A stretch of 64,000 nt of DNA, taken from positions 186,001 through 250,000 of the forward strand of contig MFNK01000003.1 of assembly GCA_001782045.1 (NCBI GenBank), given 5' to 3'. Source of the stretch: Candidatus Levybacteria bacterium RIFCSPHIGHO2_01_FULL_36_15b (GTDB lineage: Bacteria; Patescibacteria; Microgenomatia; Levybacterales; UBA12049). The notes under the pieces were generated by a model, which saw nothing but the letters and a program-made list of their open reading frames with translations, was not told the origin of the DNA and made no database searches. Below, piece by piece: positions 43,211 through 51,916 of the stretch. The position numbers and the translations under genes are program-made. How positions within the stretch are numbered: position 1 is the first letter of the stretch; every line of letters starts with the position of its first letter.

Positions 43211-44728
43211 TTACCTAAAATTTAGCCCAAGTTCAATATTTGGGTCGTGTTGAATTTTCTGCTCGTTTGTATTTAAATTAAATTTCTGAACAATATATCC
43301 TGATTTAAAATTTTTAATTTCAACTGGTGTTATTTTAATATTTGCTTTATTTTCAATCCACCATTGATGTCCCATATATGGATTATCGGGCGGCGGAGGA
43401 GATGCAATTACATAAGTCGTACCTTTTTTTCCATATTCAAATGCATTTGAACGAGCTGCTTTAAATGAGTAAAGCATTGCATAACGCTGCTGGTAAGCAT
43501 ATGCATCAGGGGAATAAATAAAGTACCCAAACTCTTTACCTTTTTGCTCTTCAATTACGCTTTTTGCAACTTGTTTTAAGGAAATCCAGGAATCCAGTTT
43601 TTTTCCAATAAAATTATTTTGTGTATCACTTATATAATTTTTTGCAAAATTGAAATTTAAAAATAAAACAACAAAAATAAGTGGAATAAAAATAAATCTT
43701 GAAATTCCCTTAGATAATGTAACCAGCCAGATTATCGTTAACGGAACAAGTAAGTAAATATAGTGGTAAAGTATTACCCCTTTGTTAAAGTAGGAAAGTG
43801 CCATATATCCAAAATAGTAAAATAATAAAAGAAGCAGTAAGGGTTTTTGTTTTGTATTATTTTTAATATGAATAAATGTAAAAATAATAATTAAAGCAAA
43901 TATCAAAACGGAAAGAGGTTCTATGTTTTTTGCAAGTATTTGCATAGAAACAGTGTTATTTATTCTGTCATTTACCCATTCATTTAAGGGAACCAAAAAT
44001 GCCGAATTTCCTCCTAAATTAAAGAGTGCTTTCGCCATGCCAAAGTTATGACGAAAGTCAAATGCTATAAAGTTAGATACGCCAATGGGCAAGATAATAA
44101 ATGCAATCAAGTGCTTCCATAGTTTATTTTTTATAATTAATCCCAAAATCAAAGCTCCCGAGAGCATGATAAAAAGTATTCCAACGCCGATATTTAAGTG
44201 GATAAAAGCAGCAAGGATCATAATGTGAAAAGCGAGATATTTAGATTTTTTAGTTTGCAGATAACTGTAAATGGTATATAGAAAAGAAGGAATTAAAAAA
44301 AAATTTACTTCTGCATGAAAAACACTATTTATATGAGGAACTAAGTATGTAGAAAGCAAAGACACTCCAAGCAATGACTCTATTGTTCCAAACAATCTTC
44401 TTAATATAAAAAAAGTGCTAAGTAAAAAAATGAAGCCGAGTATCACCCAAAACCATGCAGTTATAACTGGGTTACCCTGTCCAATTAAGTACGCCGGGTA
44501 GTTTACATAAGTCCACAATGGTCCATGAAAAACGCCTTGAGTATTTGAACGTGGTCCTATTAAAACAATTTTCTTTTGATCAAGTTCCTGTAAAAGAAGA
44601 AAATCCCGTCCTATATCATTTGTAAGTTTTATTTCACCTTGCAGAGGTAAATATGCTAAAAGATAAAGACTATAAAAAATAAATAGAATTATTATTGCAA
44701 TAAATACTACTTTAACTTGCTTCAGCAT
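43211..44728 (-). CDS. GT-C type membrane glycosyltransferase
   Basis: A 505-residue protein with about 11 membrane helices. The first outer loop has TNDIGRDFLLLQELDQKKIV and GVFHGPLWTYVNYPAYL, the acidic and aromatic pattern of GT39-like enzymes, and there is a soluble tail of ~110 residues after the last helix. It should act on lipid-linked sugars at the outer face; donor and acceptor are unknown. It stands apart from the main island, divergent from the next GT-C gene, with only 45 bases between the two starts. Confidence 0.72.
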   Translation of the reverse strand: MLKQVKVVFIAIIILFIFYSLYLLAYLPLQGEIKLTNDIGRDFLLLQELDQKKIVLIGPRSNTQGVFHGPLWTYVNYPAYLIGQGNPVITAWFWVILGFIFLLSTFFILRRLFGTIESLLGVSLLSTYLVPHINSVFHAEVNFFLIPSFLYTIYSYLQTKKSKYLAFHIMILAAFIHLNIGVGILFIMLSGALILGLIIKNKLWKHLIAFIILPIGVSNFIAFDFRHNFGMAKALFNLGGNSAFLVPLNEWVNDRINNTVSMQILAKNIEPLSVLIFALIIIFTFIHIKNNTKQKPLLLLLLFYYFGYMALSYFNKGVILYHYIYLLVPLTIIWLVTLSKGISRFIFIPLIFVVLFLNFNFAKNYISDTQNNFIGKKLDSWISLKQVAKSVIEEQKGKEFGYFIYSPDAYAYQQRYAMLYSFKAARSNAFEYGKKGTTYVIASPPPPDNPYMGHQWWIENKANIKITPVEIKNFKSGYIVQKFNLNTNEQKIQHDPNIELGLNFR

Positions 44729-44753
44729 GTTAATATTATTAGGTAGAAATGAA

Positions 44754-44759
44754 TATAAT
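44754..44759 (+). promoter_or_regulatory. Possible -10 of the 553-residue GT-C gene
   Basis: A perfect TATAAT lies 14 bases before the ATG at 44774. I see no -35 of good quality, so this is tentative. The 45-base divergent gap holds nothing else that I can assign. Confidence 0.4.
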
Positions 44760-44773
44760 GCAAGTAATAGGTA

Positions 44774-46435
44774 ATGAATAATCTAAAAAGTTTATCAACA
44801 AAAACTGTACTAATTTTATTATTTATAATTTTTGTTGCGGGTGCCTTCTTGAGATTTAATAACCTATCAGCAATACCAGCAGGGTTTCAAATGGATGAAG
44901 CCTCAAAGGGATATAGCGCTTATTCGCTACTTAAAACAGCAAGGGATGACAATAATATTTTTTTTCCGTTTAATATAGATATTTTTGGGGATAATAGCCC
45001 GGCGGGATATCATTATAGTGCAATCATTCCTGTTGCAATATTTGGATTAAGTGAATTTGCGGTTCGCTTTCCCGGGGCTATCTTTGGAAGTTTAACAATA
45101 TTTGCTTTTTACTTTTTAACATATTCAATATTTAAAGAGAAAAAACTAGGTTTATTAAGCGCACTGCTTCTTGCAACTTCCCCTTGGCATATAAATATGT
45201 CCAGGGCAAGCAGCGAATCTTTAGTCGCTTTATTTTTTATAGTTTTGGGGTTTGCATTAATATTTTGGAGTCTTAAGACACAAAAAGTCGTACATGTTTT
45301 CTTTGCAACAATAGCTCTTTCATTAAGTTTTTTCTTTTACCAAACTCCGAGGCTTTTTGTTCCGGTTTTATTTTTTGTACTTTTAATTTTTATTCTTAAA
45401 ACTTGGAAGTTAAAAATTGATAAAGATTATAAAAATTCATTAATAATTTCTTTTATTTTTTTAATCTCGCTTGTATTTACTTTGTTTTTTATTATTCCCG
45501 GAGGAAATAGAAGATTCACGCAAGTAAATATATTTAGTGCCGCCGAAACAAAATTAGTTTTGGATGAACAAATAAAAAACGAGGGCGTAGTCGGAACAAG
45601 TCCTATAATTTCTCGCGTTTACGATAATAAAATTGTTGGCTTTACCCAAACCTATGTTTCCAACTATCTTAATCATTTCTCTTTTGACTATTTGTTTGTC
45701 AAAGGGCTTCCCCCTTGGTATCAAATTCCAAGTATTGGGGTTTTCTATTTAGTTTCTCTGCCATTTTTTTTATTAGGATTAGTTTTGCTTTTAACAAATA
45801 AAAATAATCTTTACAAAATTCCAATTATATGGCTTGCTATTGGACCAACGGCTGCTGCGATATCAACGGAGGCTAATAATTTGCAAAGATCTTTAGTTAT
45901 GTATCCAATGTTTGAAATATTTACAGCGTTTGGGTTGATTTATCTGTTTTCAAAAATAAAAAATAGCAAAATTTGGCTGGCTGTTATTGTTTTATTTGCG
46001 CTAAATTTTATCTATTTTTATCATCAGTACTATACACTTTCAAGGGTATTTCAGCCATGGTATAGAAATAATGGTTTTAAAGAGATGATTCAGGCTATAA
46101 GTAAAGACTATGAAAAAGCGGATAAGATAGTTACTACTAAATCCGGTGGAGGTTATCCTCTTTTCCAGTTTTATATTAAATATGACCCTGTAAAATATCA
46201 AAGTGAAGGTTCTCCAAAAGATAAAAATTATAAAGGCTTTGGCAAATTTTTCTTTACTCCAGATAATTGCCCGTTTATTTCTAAAGACCCATTAATTCCA
46301 AGAAATGGGAAATTAATATTTGTAGAAGACGGAAGCTGTAAAGAAACAAAAGCGCTAGAAGGCAAAATATTTAAATATATTTTAAGAGTGGACGGAACTA
46401 AGGCTTTTAGAATTGTATATTTAGATAGTTTCTAA
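44774..46435 (+). CDS. GT39-like membrane glycosyltransferase
   Basis: A 553-residue polytopic protein with about 11-12 helices. After the first helix comes AIPAGFQMDEASKGYSAYSL, with the catalytic-type acidic pair of PMT/ArnT enzymes, and later FPGAIFGSLTIFAFYFL and LLATSPWHINMSRASSES, which are strong signatures of the PMT_2 family. The soluble tail is ~150 residues. It probably transfers a sugar from polyprenyl phosphate to a lipid or protein acceptor. The stop codon overlaps the degenerate ftsZ-tail copy on the other strand by three bases. Confidence 0.8.
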   Translation: MNNLKSLSTKTVLILLFIIFVAGAFLRFNNLSAIPAGFQMDEASKGYSAYSLLKTARDDNNIFFPFNIDIFGDNSPAGYHYSAIIPVAIFGLSEFAVRFPGAIFGSLTIFAFYFLTYSIFKEKKLGLLSALLLATSPWHINMSRASSESLVALFFIVLGFALIFWSLKTQKVVHVFFATIALSLSFFFYQTPRLFVPVLFFVLLIFILKTWKLKIDKDYKNSLIISFIFLISLVFTLFFIIPGGNRRFTQVNIFSAAETKLVLDEQIKNEGVVGTSPIISRVYDNKIVGFTQTYVSNYLNHFSFDYLFVKGLPPWYQIPSIGVFYLVSLPFFLLGLVLLLTNKNNLYKIPIIWLAIGPTAAAISTEANNLQRSLVMYPMFEIFTAFGLIYLFSKIKNSKIWLAVIVLFALNFIYFYHQYYTLSRVFQPWYRNNGFKEMIQAISKDYEKADKIVTTKSGGGYPLFQFYIKYDPVKYQSEGSPKDKNYKGFGKFFFTPDNCPFISKDPLIPRNGKLIFVEDGSCKETKALEGKIFKYILRVDGTKAFRIVYLDSF

Positions 46436-46476
46436 TTCTTATTCCTCAAGAATGTGGGATGTCCCATTATGTCATG
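46432..46476 (-). pseudogene. Degenerate duplicate of the ftsZ C-terminal coding end
   Basis: Directly after the TAA of the 144-residue gene the minus strand reads TGGGACATCCCA, identical to ftsZ codons for WDIP, then a one-base-short junction and TTCTTGAGGAATAAGAAT followed by TAG. In ftsZ the matching bases are TTTTTGAGAAATAAAAAC followed by TAA. In the shifted frame both encode FLRNKN and stop. All differences in those six codons and the stop are synonymous. The shared ATGACA just upstream extends the match. The copy is cut off from the upstream frame by the stop and by the missing base. Confidence 0.7.
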
Positions 46477-46901
46477 TTCAAGTTTAATTGAATCGGATTA
46501 ACCTTTGCTCCTTCTGGAATAGGTGGATAATCTCCTGGCTGGGTATCTCTCCATCTTATTCTTGTTTCACCATCATCGCTGATTAAATTTTCGTCATTTA
46601 TTTGAGGCCCAACCAATATTTTCCGATTCTTTTGTTCATTTTCCCTAACGTTCCAAGTGTAAATCTCTATTGAGTCCTCTGAAATAGGTTTAACAAACTT
46701 TAGATCAGTATTAAATGCTTGTCCGATTTCAACGTTTTTATGAAGTTGCATTGGATTTAAAAGTTCAAGATCCGAACTATGAATTAAAGTAATTACGTCA
46801 CTTTCCTTGATAGAATAACTCCTATATTCAAGGACTTTACTTTTTTCAGTTTTCCTGAGTCCGAATAAACTTTTGTTATCCCAAACTGCTTCAACTGTCA
46901 T
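46467..46901 (-). CDS. Unknown 144-residue protein coupled to ftsZ
   Basis: I do not recognise this family. The protein is soluble, charged, with alternating beta-like segments (VITLIHSSDLELLN, TDLKFVKPISEDSIEIYTW) and a proline-rich end (PGDYPPIPEGAKVNP). There is no signal peptide or membrane helix. Its ATG lies one base after the ftsZ stop, so translation is almost surely coupled and a role near division is plausible but unproven. Immediately after its stop is a broken copy of the ftsZ tail, suggesting that an ancestor of this protein ended with an FtsZ-like C-terminal peptide. Confidence 0.75.
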   Translation of the reverse strand: MTVEAVWDNKSLFGLRKTEKSKVLEYRSYSIKESDVITLIHSSDLELLNPMQLHKNVEIGQAFNTDLKFVKPISEDSIEIYTWNVRENEQKNRKILVGPQINDENLISDDGETRIRWRDTQPGDYPPIPEGAKVNPIQLNLNMT

Positions 46902-46902
46902 A

Positions 46903-48015
46903 TTAGTTTTTATTTCTCAAAAACGCTGGGATGTCCCAAGTGTCATCTTCTTCTTCAACAGGCGGCTCAACTGGAGGAGGCGGTTGGTTTGGATCTTGTG
47001 ACTGTGCTTGTATGGGTTCGTTATTTAAAACCGGCGTTACAAATTCCTTAAGAACTTGCCTGGCTTGGTCAAAGCCAGTGGCCACTACTGTAATTTTCAA
47101 CTGGTCATGCATTGTGTCATCAATTGTTGCTCCAAAAATTATGTTTGCGTCAGGATCTGCTGCTGATGCAATAATTTTTGCTGCTTCGTCAACTTCTGTC
47201 ATCGTTAAATCTGGTCCACCGGTAATATTAAAAAGCACGCCACGCGCTCCTTCCATGGAAATCTCAAGAAGGGGTGAAGCAATCGCTGATCTTGCTGCGG
47301 TTTGCGCTCTATTTTCTCCTACTCCAGTCCCGATTCCCATTAAAGCAGAACCGGCATTCTGCATAATTGATTTTACATCTGCAAAATCAACGTTAATAAG
47401 CCCGGGTTGAGTTATAATTTCGGAAATTCCCTGCACCCCTTGTGTTAAAACTGAGTCGGCAACTTTAAATGCTTCAAGAAGGGATAATTTTTTATCGACT
47501 ACATCTAGTATCCTTTGGTTGGGGATTACAATTAAAGTATCAACTTTATCTTTTAATTCTTCAATTCCGTCTTCTGCAGCAACCATTCTTCGAGTCCCTT
47601 CAAATGCAAAAGGTTTTGTAACAACCGCAACAGTTAATACATTCAATTCCTTTGCAGCCTGTGCGATAATTGGAGTTGCCCCTGTTCCTGTTCCTCCTCC
47701 CATTCCAGCGGCTAAAAAAAGCATGTCCGTACCATCAATTAGTTCTTTTATTTTTTCGTAAGATTCTTCTGCAGATTGCTTACCAACTTCTGGGTTTCCT
47801 CCTGAGCCAAGACCCTTTGTTAAGTCATCGCCTATTTGAAGTTTTGTAGCTGCTTGATTTAAAAGAAGCTGTTGTGCGTCTGTATTTACAGAAATAAAGT
47901 CAACTCCCCCAATGCTACTCTGCGAAATCATGGAATTGAGTGCATTACCTCCTCCTCCACCTACACCCATAACTCTTATTTTTGCAAAATTGGTTGTTTG
48001 GGGTTTAATTAGCAT
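46903..48015 (-). CDS. ftsZ: Cell division GTPase FtsZ
   Basis: A 370-residue tubulin homologue. The GTP-binding signature GGGTGTG is at residues 106-112, with GVGGGGGNALN at 17-27 and the T7-loop region NVDFADVKSIM. After the globular core there is a short Pro/Glu/Gln-rich linker (~40 residues) and the conserved C-terminal peptide WDIPAFLRNKN (360-370), which binds FtsA in other bacteria. It polymerises into the division ring. It follows ftsA after 53 bases that hold its own promoter. Confidence 0.97.
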   Translation of the reverse strand: MLIKPQTTNFAKIRVMGVGGGGGNALNSMISQSSIGGVDFISVNTDAQQLLLNQAATKLQIGDDLTKGLGSGGNPEVGKQSAEESYEKIKELIDGTDMLFLAAGMGGGTGTGATPIIAQAAKELNVLTVAVVTKPFAFEGTRRMVAAEDGIEELKDKVDTLIVIPNQRILDVVDKKLSLLEAFKVADSVLTQGVQGISEIITQPGLINVDFADVKSIMQNAGSALMGIGTGVGENRAQTAARSAIASPLLEISMEGARGVLFNITGGPDLTMTEVDEAAKIIASAADPDANIIFGATIDDTMHDQLKITVVATGFDQARQVLKEFVTPVLNNEPIQAQSQDPNQPPPPVEPPVEEEDDTWDIPAFLRNKN

Positions 48016-48029
48016 ACGAAATTAATGGA

Positions 48030-48058
48030 ATACTATCAGATATAAATTTTATTTGCAA
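48030..48058 (-). promoter_or_regulatory. Promoter of ftsZ
   Basis: On the minus strand -35 TTGCAA (48053-48058) is 17 bases from -10 TAGTAT (48030-48035), preceded by TGn (extended -10). The predicted leader is about eight bases with no SD. It allows ftsZ and the 144-residue gene to be expressed apart from ftsA. Confidence 0.55.
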
Positions 48059-48068
48059 GAGTTTAGGC

Positions 48069-49352
48069 TTATGGCAGGAAAGATTTAAAAAACGATATAA
48101 TTTTAGATATAATTTTATTATCAAATTTTAATCCGGGAAGCTGTGGAATAGCTATTCCGAATGGAAGATTACTGGTTACTTCAACATTTGCTCCATATTT
48201 TATAAGCCCAATTACAGTTGAGAAAGACGGTTCTTGCACTTCATCAATTATTCCCTTTAAATCTGCAGCAATAGCTACTCTAACCGGCATTGCGAGCATT
48301 CTTTTGGCTGACTCTGTTGCGCCAACGGTTCTTGCTCCTCCTCCTGTTAAAACCAAACCAGCCGGAGTTTGTCCTGCAAATCCGCTTTTTTTAATTTCAA
48401 TTCCAACCATTGTAAAAAGCTCGTTAAGCCTTGGCCTTATTATTCCATCAATTAAAGTCTTTTTTGAAACTTTTTTTAACTCCTCTGCTAAATTAAGCGG
48501 CGCTAAATCTACTTCATCCGAGAATCGCTCCACAGGAGCTTCTTCCTCTGCTAATTTTGCCTTTTTACTTGGATTTGACAAAAATAGTTTTATTTTCTCT
48601 GCCGATTCAAGTGATATTCTAAGTCCTATTGCCAAATCATTTGTTATGTGCCTTGCTCCGATTGGTATAACAGACGAATATGATGCAGCACCCTCTACAT
48701 AAATAGTAATATTTGTTGTCCCTGCACCTAAATCTACCAAAACAACACCAAGCTCTTTTTCGGTATCCGTTAATGCCGATAGAGAACTAGCATAACCGCT
48801 AAAAACAACAGCATCAATATCTACGCCAACTTCTGAAAAGGCTTTCTCCATATTTCTAATTGACACACTATTTGCGCTAATTATATGGGTATCCACTTCA
48901 AGCCTTATACCGGTCATTCCTATCGGATCTTTAATTCCCTCTGCTCCATCTACAAAGTAGCTTCTTGGAAGTACATGAATTATTTCACGGGATGACGGAA
49001 GAGAAACGGCTCTGGCTGCATCTATAACACGAGTTAGATCGTTATCTGTAATTTCTCCCTCAGGACGGGCCACTGCAACCACACCTCTGCTGTTTTGGGA
49101 CTCTATGTGACTACCATTAATCGATGCGATTATGTGCGATGCAGAATATCCTGCCATCCTTTCAGCTGCCTCAAGCGAACTATTTATTGATGCTACGGCA
49201 TCTTCTATATGAACGATTTGGCCTTTTTTAATTCCGCTTGAGGGGACTTCCGAAACGCCTAAGATATTAATAAACTCATCTACTTTAGCAATTACAGAAA
49301 CTACTTTTGAGGTTCCAATATCAACGCCTACAACAATTTTTCCTTCGCTCAT
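48069..49352 (-). CDS. ftsA: Cell division protein FtsA
   Basis: A 427-residue actin-like ATPase. The N-terminus GVDIGTSKVVSVIAKV is the phosphate-1 motif; DLGAGTTNITIY is phosphate-2; GLVLTGGGARTVGA is the adenosine motif. The protein ends in a hydrophobic amphipathic tail (NKIISKIISFFKSFLP), the membrane-targeting helix. It tethers FtsZ to the membrane. The start is two bases after ftsQ. Length is normal. Confidence 0.96.
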   Translation of the reverse strand: MSEGKIVVGVDIGTSKVVSVIAKVDEFINILGVSEVPSSGIKKGQIVHIEDAVASINSSLEAAERMAGYSASHIIASINGSHIESQNSRGVVAVARPEGEITDNDLTRVIDAARAVSLPSSREIIHVLPRSYFVDGAEGIKDPIGMTGIRLEVDTHIISANSVSIRNMEKAFSEVGVDIDAVVFSGYASSLSALTDTEKELGVVLVDLGAGTTNITIYVEGAASYSSVIPIGARHITNDLAIGLRISLESAEKIKLFLSNPSKKAKLAEEEAPVERFSDEVDLAPLNLAEELKKVSKKTLIDGIIRPRLNELFTMVGIEIKKSGFAGQTPAGLVLTGGGARTVGATESAKRMLAMPVRVAIAADLKGIIDEVQEPSFSTVIGLIKYGANVEVTSNLPFGIAIPQLPGLKFDNKIISKIISFFKSFLP

Positions 49353-49354
49353 TT

Positions 49355-49771
49355 TTATCTAAAAGAAATAACAGGATTATCAAACCTAAAATCCAAAGTT
49401 TTAAGCTTCTTACCCTCTATTGTAAGTCTTGAAAGAGTAAGTTGTAAAGAGGAGATTTGGGTCCCAATGTCTTTTTTTGAGGAAAAAAACACCTCGCTAT
49501 CGTCTTTTAGATAAACTCTTATAAAACCGTTTTCTTGATTTATTTTTTTATATTCTATACTTTTTTCATGTAACCTTTCTTCCAAGGCTTTATTAGAAGA
49601 TTGTTGAAAGGGGAGTAAGGGATTTATATAGAAACTTGAGTTTAGGAAAAAATGAATATATACAAAAGAAAAAAATAATGAAAGCCCGACTGTTAAAAAA
49701 AGCACCGCTAGTGCATTCTTAAAATTCCAAAATTTACCTTCTTTTCTAAGTCTTCTTTTTCTTGCAAACAT
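49355..49771 (-). CDS. ftsQ: FtsQ/DivIB-like protein, shortened
   Basis: A 138-residue bitopic protein in the ftsQ slot between murG and ftsA. It has a basic N-terminus (FARKRRLRKEG), one membrane helix (about 17-38) and an outer domain of ~95 residues ending IGTQISSLQLTLSRLTIEGK and LKTLDFRFDNPVISFR, like the last strands of FtsQ. The usual POTRA domain appears absent or replaced; normal FtsQ is 220-280 residues. Assignment rests on position, topology and this tail. It overlaps the end of murG by 26 bases. Confidence 0.68.
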   Translation of the reverse strand: MFARKRRLRKEGKFWNFKNALAVLFLTVGLSLFFSFVYIHFFLNSSFYINPLLPFQQSSNKALEERLHEKSIEYKKINQENGFIRVYLKDDSEVFFSSKKDIGTQISSLQLTLSRLTIEGKKLKTLDFRFDNPVISFR

Positions 49772-50849
49772 CTTCTAATACTCTAACTATTTTACCAGCC
49801 GCATTTTCAAATTTAAATTCTTTTCTGTCATTAACTACGTACTTAGAAATATTTAAATAGATATCATTAATTTTATTTGTAAATGCTTCTGAATTTAATT
49901 TGTTTTCATTTCCTATTTCAGCAAGACCTGAATTTTTTAAAAATAAAGCGTTTTTTTCTTGTTCGTTTTTTTGTGAAAAAGAGATCGGAATAAGAAATGA
50001 GGGTTTTTCTAAATATAAAAGCTCCAAAACTGTATTTACACCGGCTCTTGCTACTACTATTTCTGCTTCTTTAATTGCAAGAAGAGCGTCATTTGCGGAT
50101 AAAAATTTTTCTACCCTATAATTATTTATAATTTTTTCAGGTAAGTCATTTTTAATATTTACTAGTTCGTCATAATCTCTATATACCTGTGAATCTCCTG
50201 TTTGATGAATAATATAAAAAGTTTTTAAAAGATTTTTTAATGATTTTAATACAAGTTGATTAATGGTATGTGATCCAAGGCTTCCTCCTGTTATATAAAT
50301 AACCGGGAGCTTGGTTTTTTCCTTTTTTTCTTTTTTTAAATTAATTAACTCTTTTTTAATAGGAAGACCAGTTAATATTGTTTTCTGTTTGGGAAAATAA
50401 ATCCTAGAGCTTTCCCATGAAATACAAATTTTTGTAGCAAATCTAGCTAGCATTCTATTTGATAATCCTGCATCAAAAGTTTGCTCGTGAATAACAATTG
50501 GGATATTAAAAATTCGCGCCGCAATTATTATTGGGACCTGTACATACCCCCCAAATCCTAAAACTACATCTGGTTTTACCTTCCTTAAAATACTTACGCT
50601 TTCTACTAATCCTTTAGGAAATTTTACAAATGAAGGGATTGTGTATTTTGTAAATTTACGCTGAAGCCTTGCTGTATTAATATTAAAAAACGGAATTCCG
50701 ATTTTATCAATCTCTTTAAATTCCAAGGAAACTGCAGTATCACCCTCTATTGCAAACCTTCTTCCAACATAAAAAATATCGTTATTTCTTAAGTTTTCAA
50801 TTATTGAGATAGCTGGCGAAAAGTGCCCTCCAATTATTAAGACTTTCAT
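49746..50849 (-). CDS. murG: UDP-GlcNAc:undecaprenyl-PP-MurNAc-pentapeptide transferase MurG
   Basis: A 367-residue GT28 enzyme. The first G loop is shortened to IIGGHFSPAISI where most MurG have GGTGGH; the middle has VLGFGGYVQVPIIIAA and HEQTFDAGLSNRMLARF, and the C-terminal domain has YITGGSLGSHTIN and VVARAGVNTVLELLYLEKPS, all diagnostic. It adds GlcNAc to lipid I to give lipid II on the cytosolic face. It overlaps ftsW by four bases upstream. Confidence 0.94.
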   Translation of the reverse strand: MKVLIIGGHFSPAISIIENLRNNDIFYVGRRFAIEGDTAVSLEFKEIDKIGIPFFNINTARLQRKFTKYTIPSFVKFPKGLVESVSILRKVKPDVVLGFGGYVQVPIIIAARIFNIPIVIHEQTFDAGLSNRMLARFATKICISWESSRIYFPKQKTILTGLPIKKELINLKKEKKEKTKLPVIYITGGSLGSHTINQLVLKSLKNLLKTFYIIHQTGDSQVYRDYDELVNIKNDLPEKIINNYRVEKFLSANDALLAIKEAEIVVARAGVNTVLELLYLEKPSFLIPISFSQKNEQEKNALFLKNSGLAEIGNENKLNSEAFTNKINDIYLNISKYVVNDRKEFKFENAAGKIVRVLEDVCKKKKT

Positions 50850-51916
50850 GCGTTTTGTTTTCTTATATTTAAAAGTATACCAATCGATGATAAATTAACT
50901 ATTAAAGATGTTCCACCGTGAGAAATAAACGGTAAGGGAACACCTGTTAACGGCAATAATGCGGTTTGACTACCAAGATTTATTAATATCTGGGTTGCAA
51001 GAAAAGCGGTAATTCCTCCTGCCAAAAGTCTTCCAAAGGTGTCTTTTGCGCTGCTCGAAATTTTAAAACCGCGGATAATTATCGCTATAAAAACAAATAT
51101 GATTGCAATTGCTCCGACAAAGCCAAGTTCTTCAGCAATGATTGCAAAAATTGAGTCAGTTGCATTTTCGGGTAAGTACGCGTATTTCTGCAGCGAATTT
51201 CCAAGACCTACTCCAAGAACACCACCGGAGCCCAGTGCAATTAAAATCTGCCTAACATGATAGGAAGTATTTGAAACATCTTGATTAAAATTAAAAAAAG
51301 TAGTAATTCTTTGTAATCTATAAGGCTCTATCACCGCAACTATTACTCCTATAATAAATGTGATAGGTGCAAGAACTAAAAGATGTAAAATATTTGCTCC
51401 GGAAAGAAAATATATGGTAATTGCCTCTGCTAAGACAATTATAGATGTCCCCATGTCGGGCTGAAGTATTATTAGAGCTAAAACAAGTCCTATTAAAAGT
51501 AAAAACGCAGACAGCCTTCCCTTTTCCTTTGTTGAAAACCATGCGGACAAATAAATCGCAAGACTTAATTTAATAACTTCAGATGGTTGAAGCGTAAATA
51601 ACTTAAAATCAATCCATCTATTTGCCCCCAAAAGCTTCAAACCAAGACCGGGTATAAAAACCATAAACAAAAGCACAATAGATACTATAAGAAGAGGCAG
51701 AGCTAAATTATATAACTTGTGATAATTAAAATTTGCAAAAAAAGTCATTGATAAAAAGCCTAAAAATACCCAAAAAGATTGATCTTTTACAAAATGATAT
51801 TTATCGGAAAAGTCTCTAAAGGCAACAAAAGATGACGCATCATATATCATAAAAAGTCCAAAAATAGTTAAGAAAAAAACACTAAATAGAAGCACTAAAT
51901 CAGTTTTTTTCATCAA
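50846..51916 (-). CDS. ftsW: SEDS-family septal peptidoglycan polymerase FtsW
   Basis: A 356-residue protein with about ten helices. It contains LLGANRWIDFKLFTLQPSEVIKL (conserved before helix 4; cited in part as GANRWIDFKLFTLQPSE), LQPDMGTSIIV, GSGGVLGVGLGNSLQKYAYL, TDSIFAIIAEELGFVG and PLPFISHGGTSL, the FtsW/RodA signatures. Its place between mraY and murG marks it as FtsW. It links lipid II into septal glycan with a class B PBP, likely the one at 59364-61046. It overlaps both neighbours by four bases. Confidence 0.94.
   Translation of the reverse strand: MMKKTDLVLLFSVFFLTIFGLFMIYDASSFVAFRDFSDKYHFVKDQSFWVFLGFLSMTFFANFNYHKLYNLALPLLIVSIVLLFMVFIPGLGLKLLGANRWIDFKLFTLQPSEVIKLSLAIYLSAWFSTKEKGRLSAFLLLIGLVLALIILQPDMGTSIIVLAEAITIYFLSGANILHLLVLAPITFIIGVIVAVIEPYRLQRITTFFNFNQDVSNTSYHVRQILIALGSGGVLGVGLGNSLQKYAYLPENATDSIFAIIAEELGFVGAIAIIFVFIAIIIRGFKISSSAKDTFGRLLAGGITAFLATQILINLGSQTALLPLTGVPLPFISHGGTSLIVNLSSIGILLNIRKQNA

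Noticed and set aside
46455..46466. The palindrome TGGGATGTCCCA read as a terminator hairpin for the convergent genes
   Set aside because: The stem is only five pairs with a two-base loop and no T-run follows; the same 12 bases occur in ftsZ as coding sequence, so homology explains it better.
46465..46467. Mini-ORF beginning at this ATG and encoding an 11-residue peptide ending FLRNKN
   Set aside because: The first residues do not match the FtsZ tail and there is no SD; it is more simply the shifted frame of the degenerate copy.
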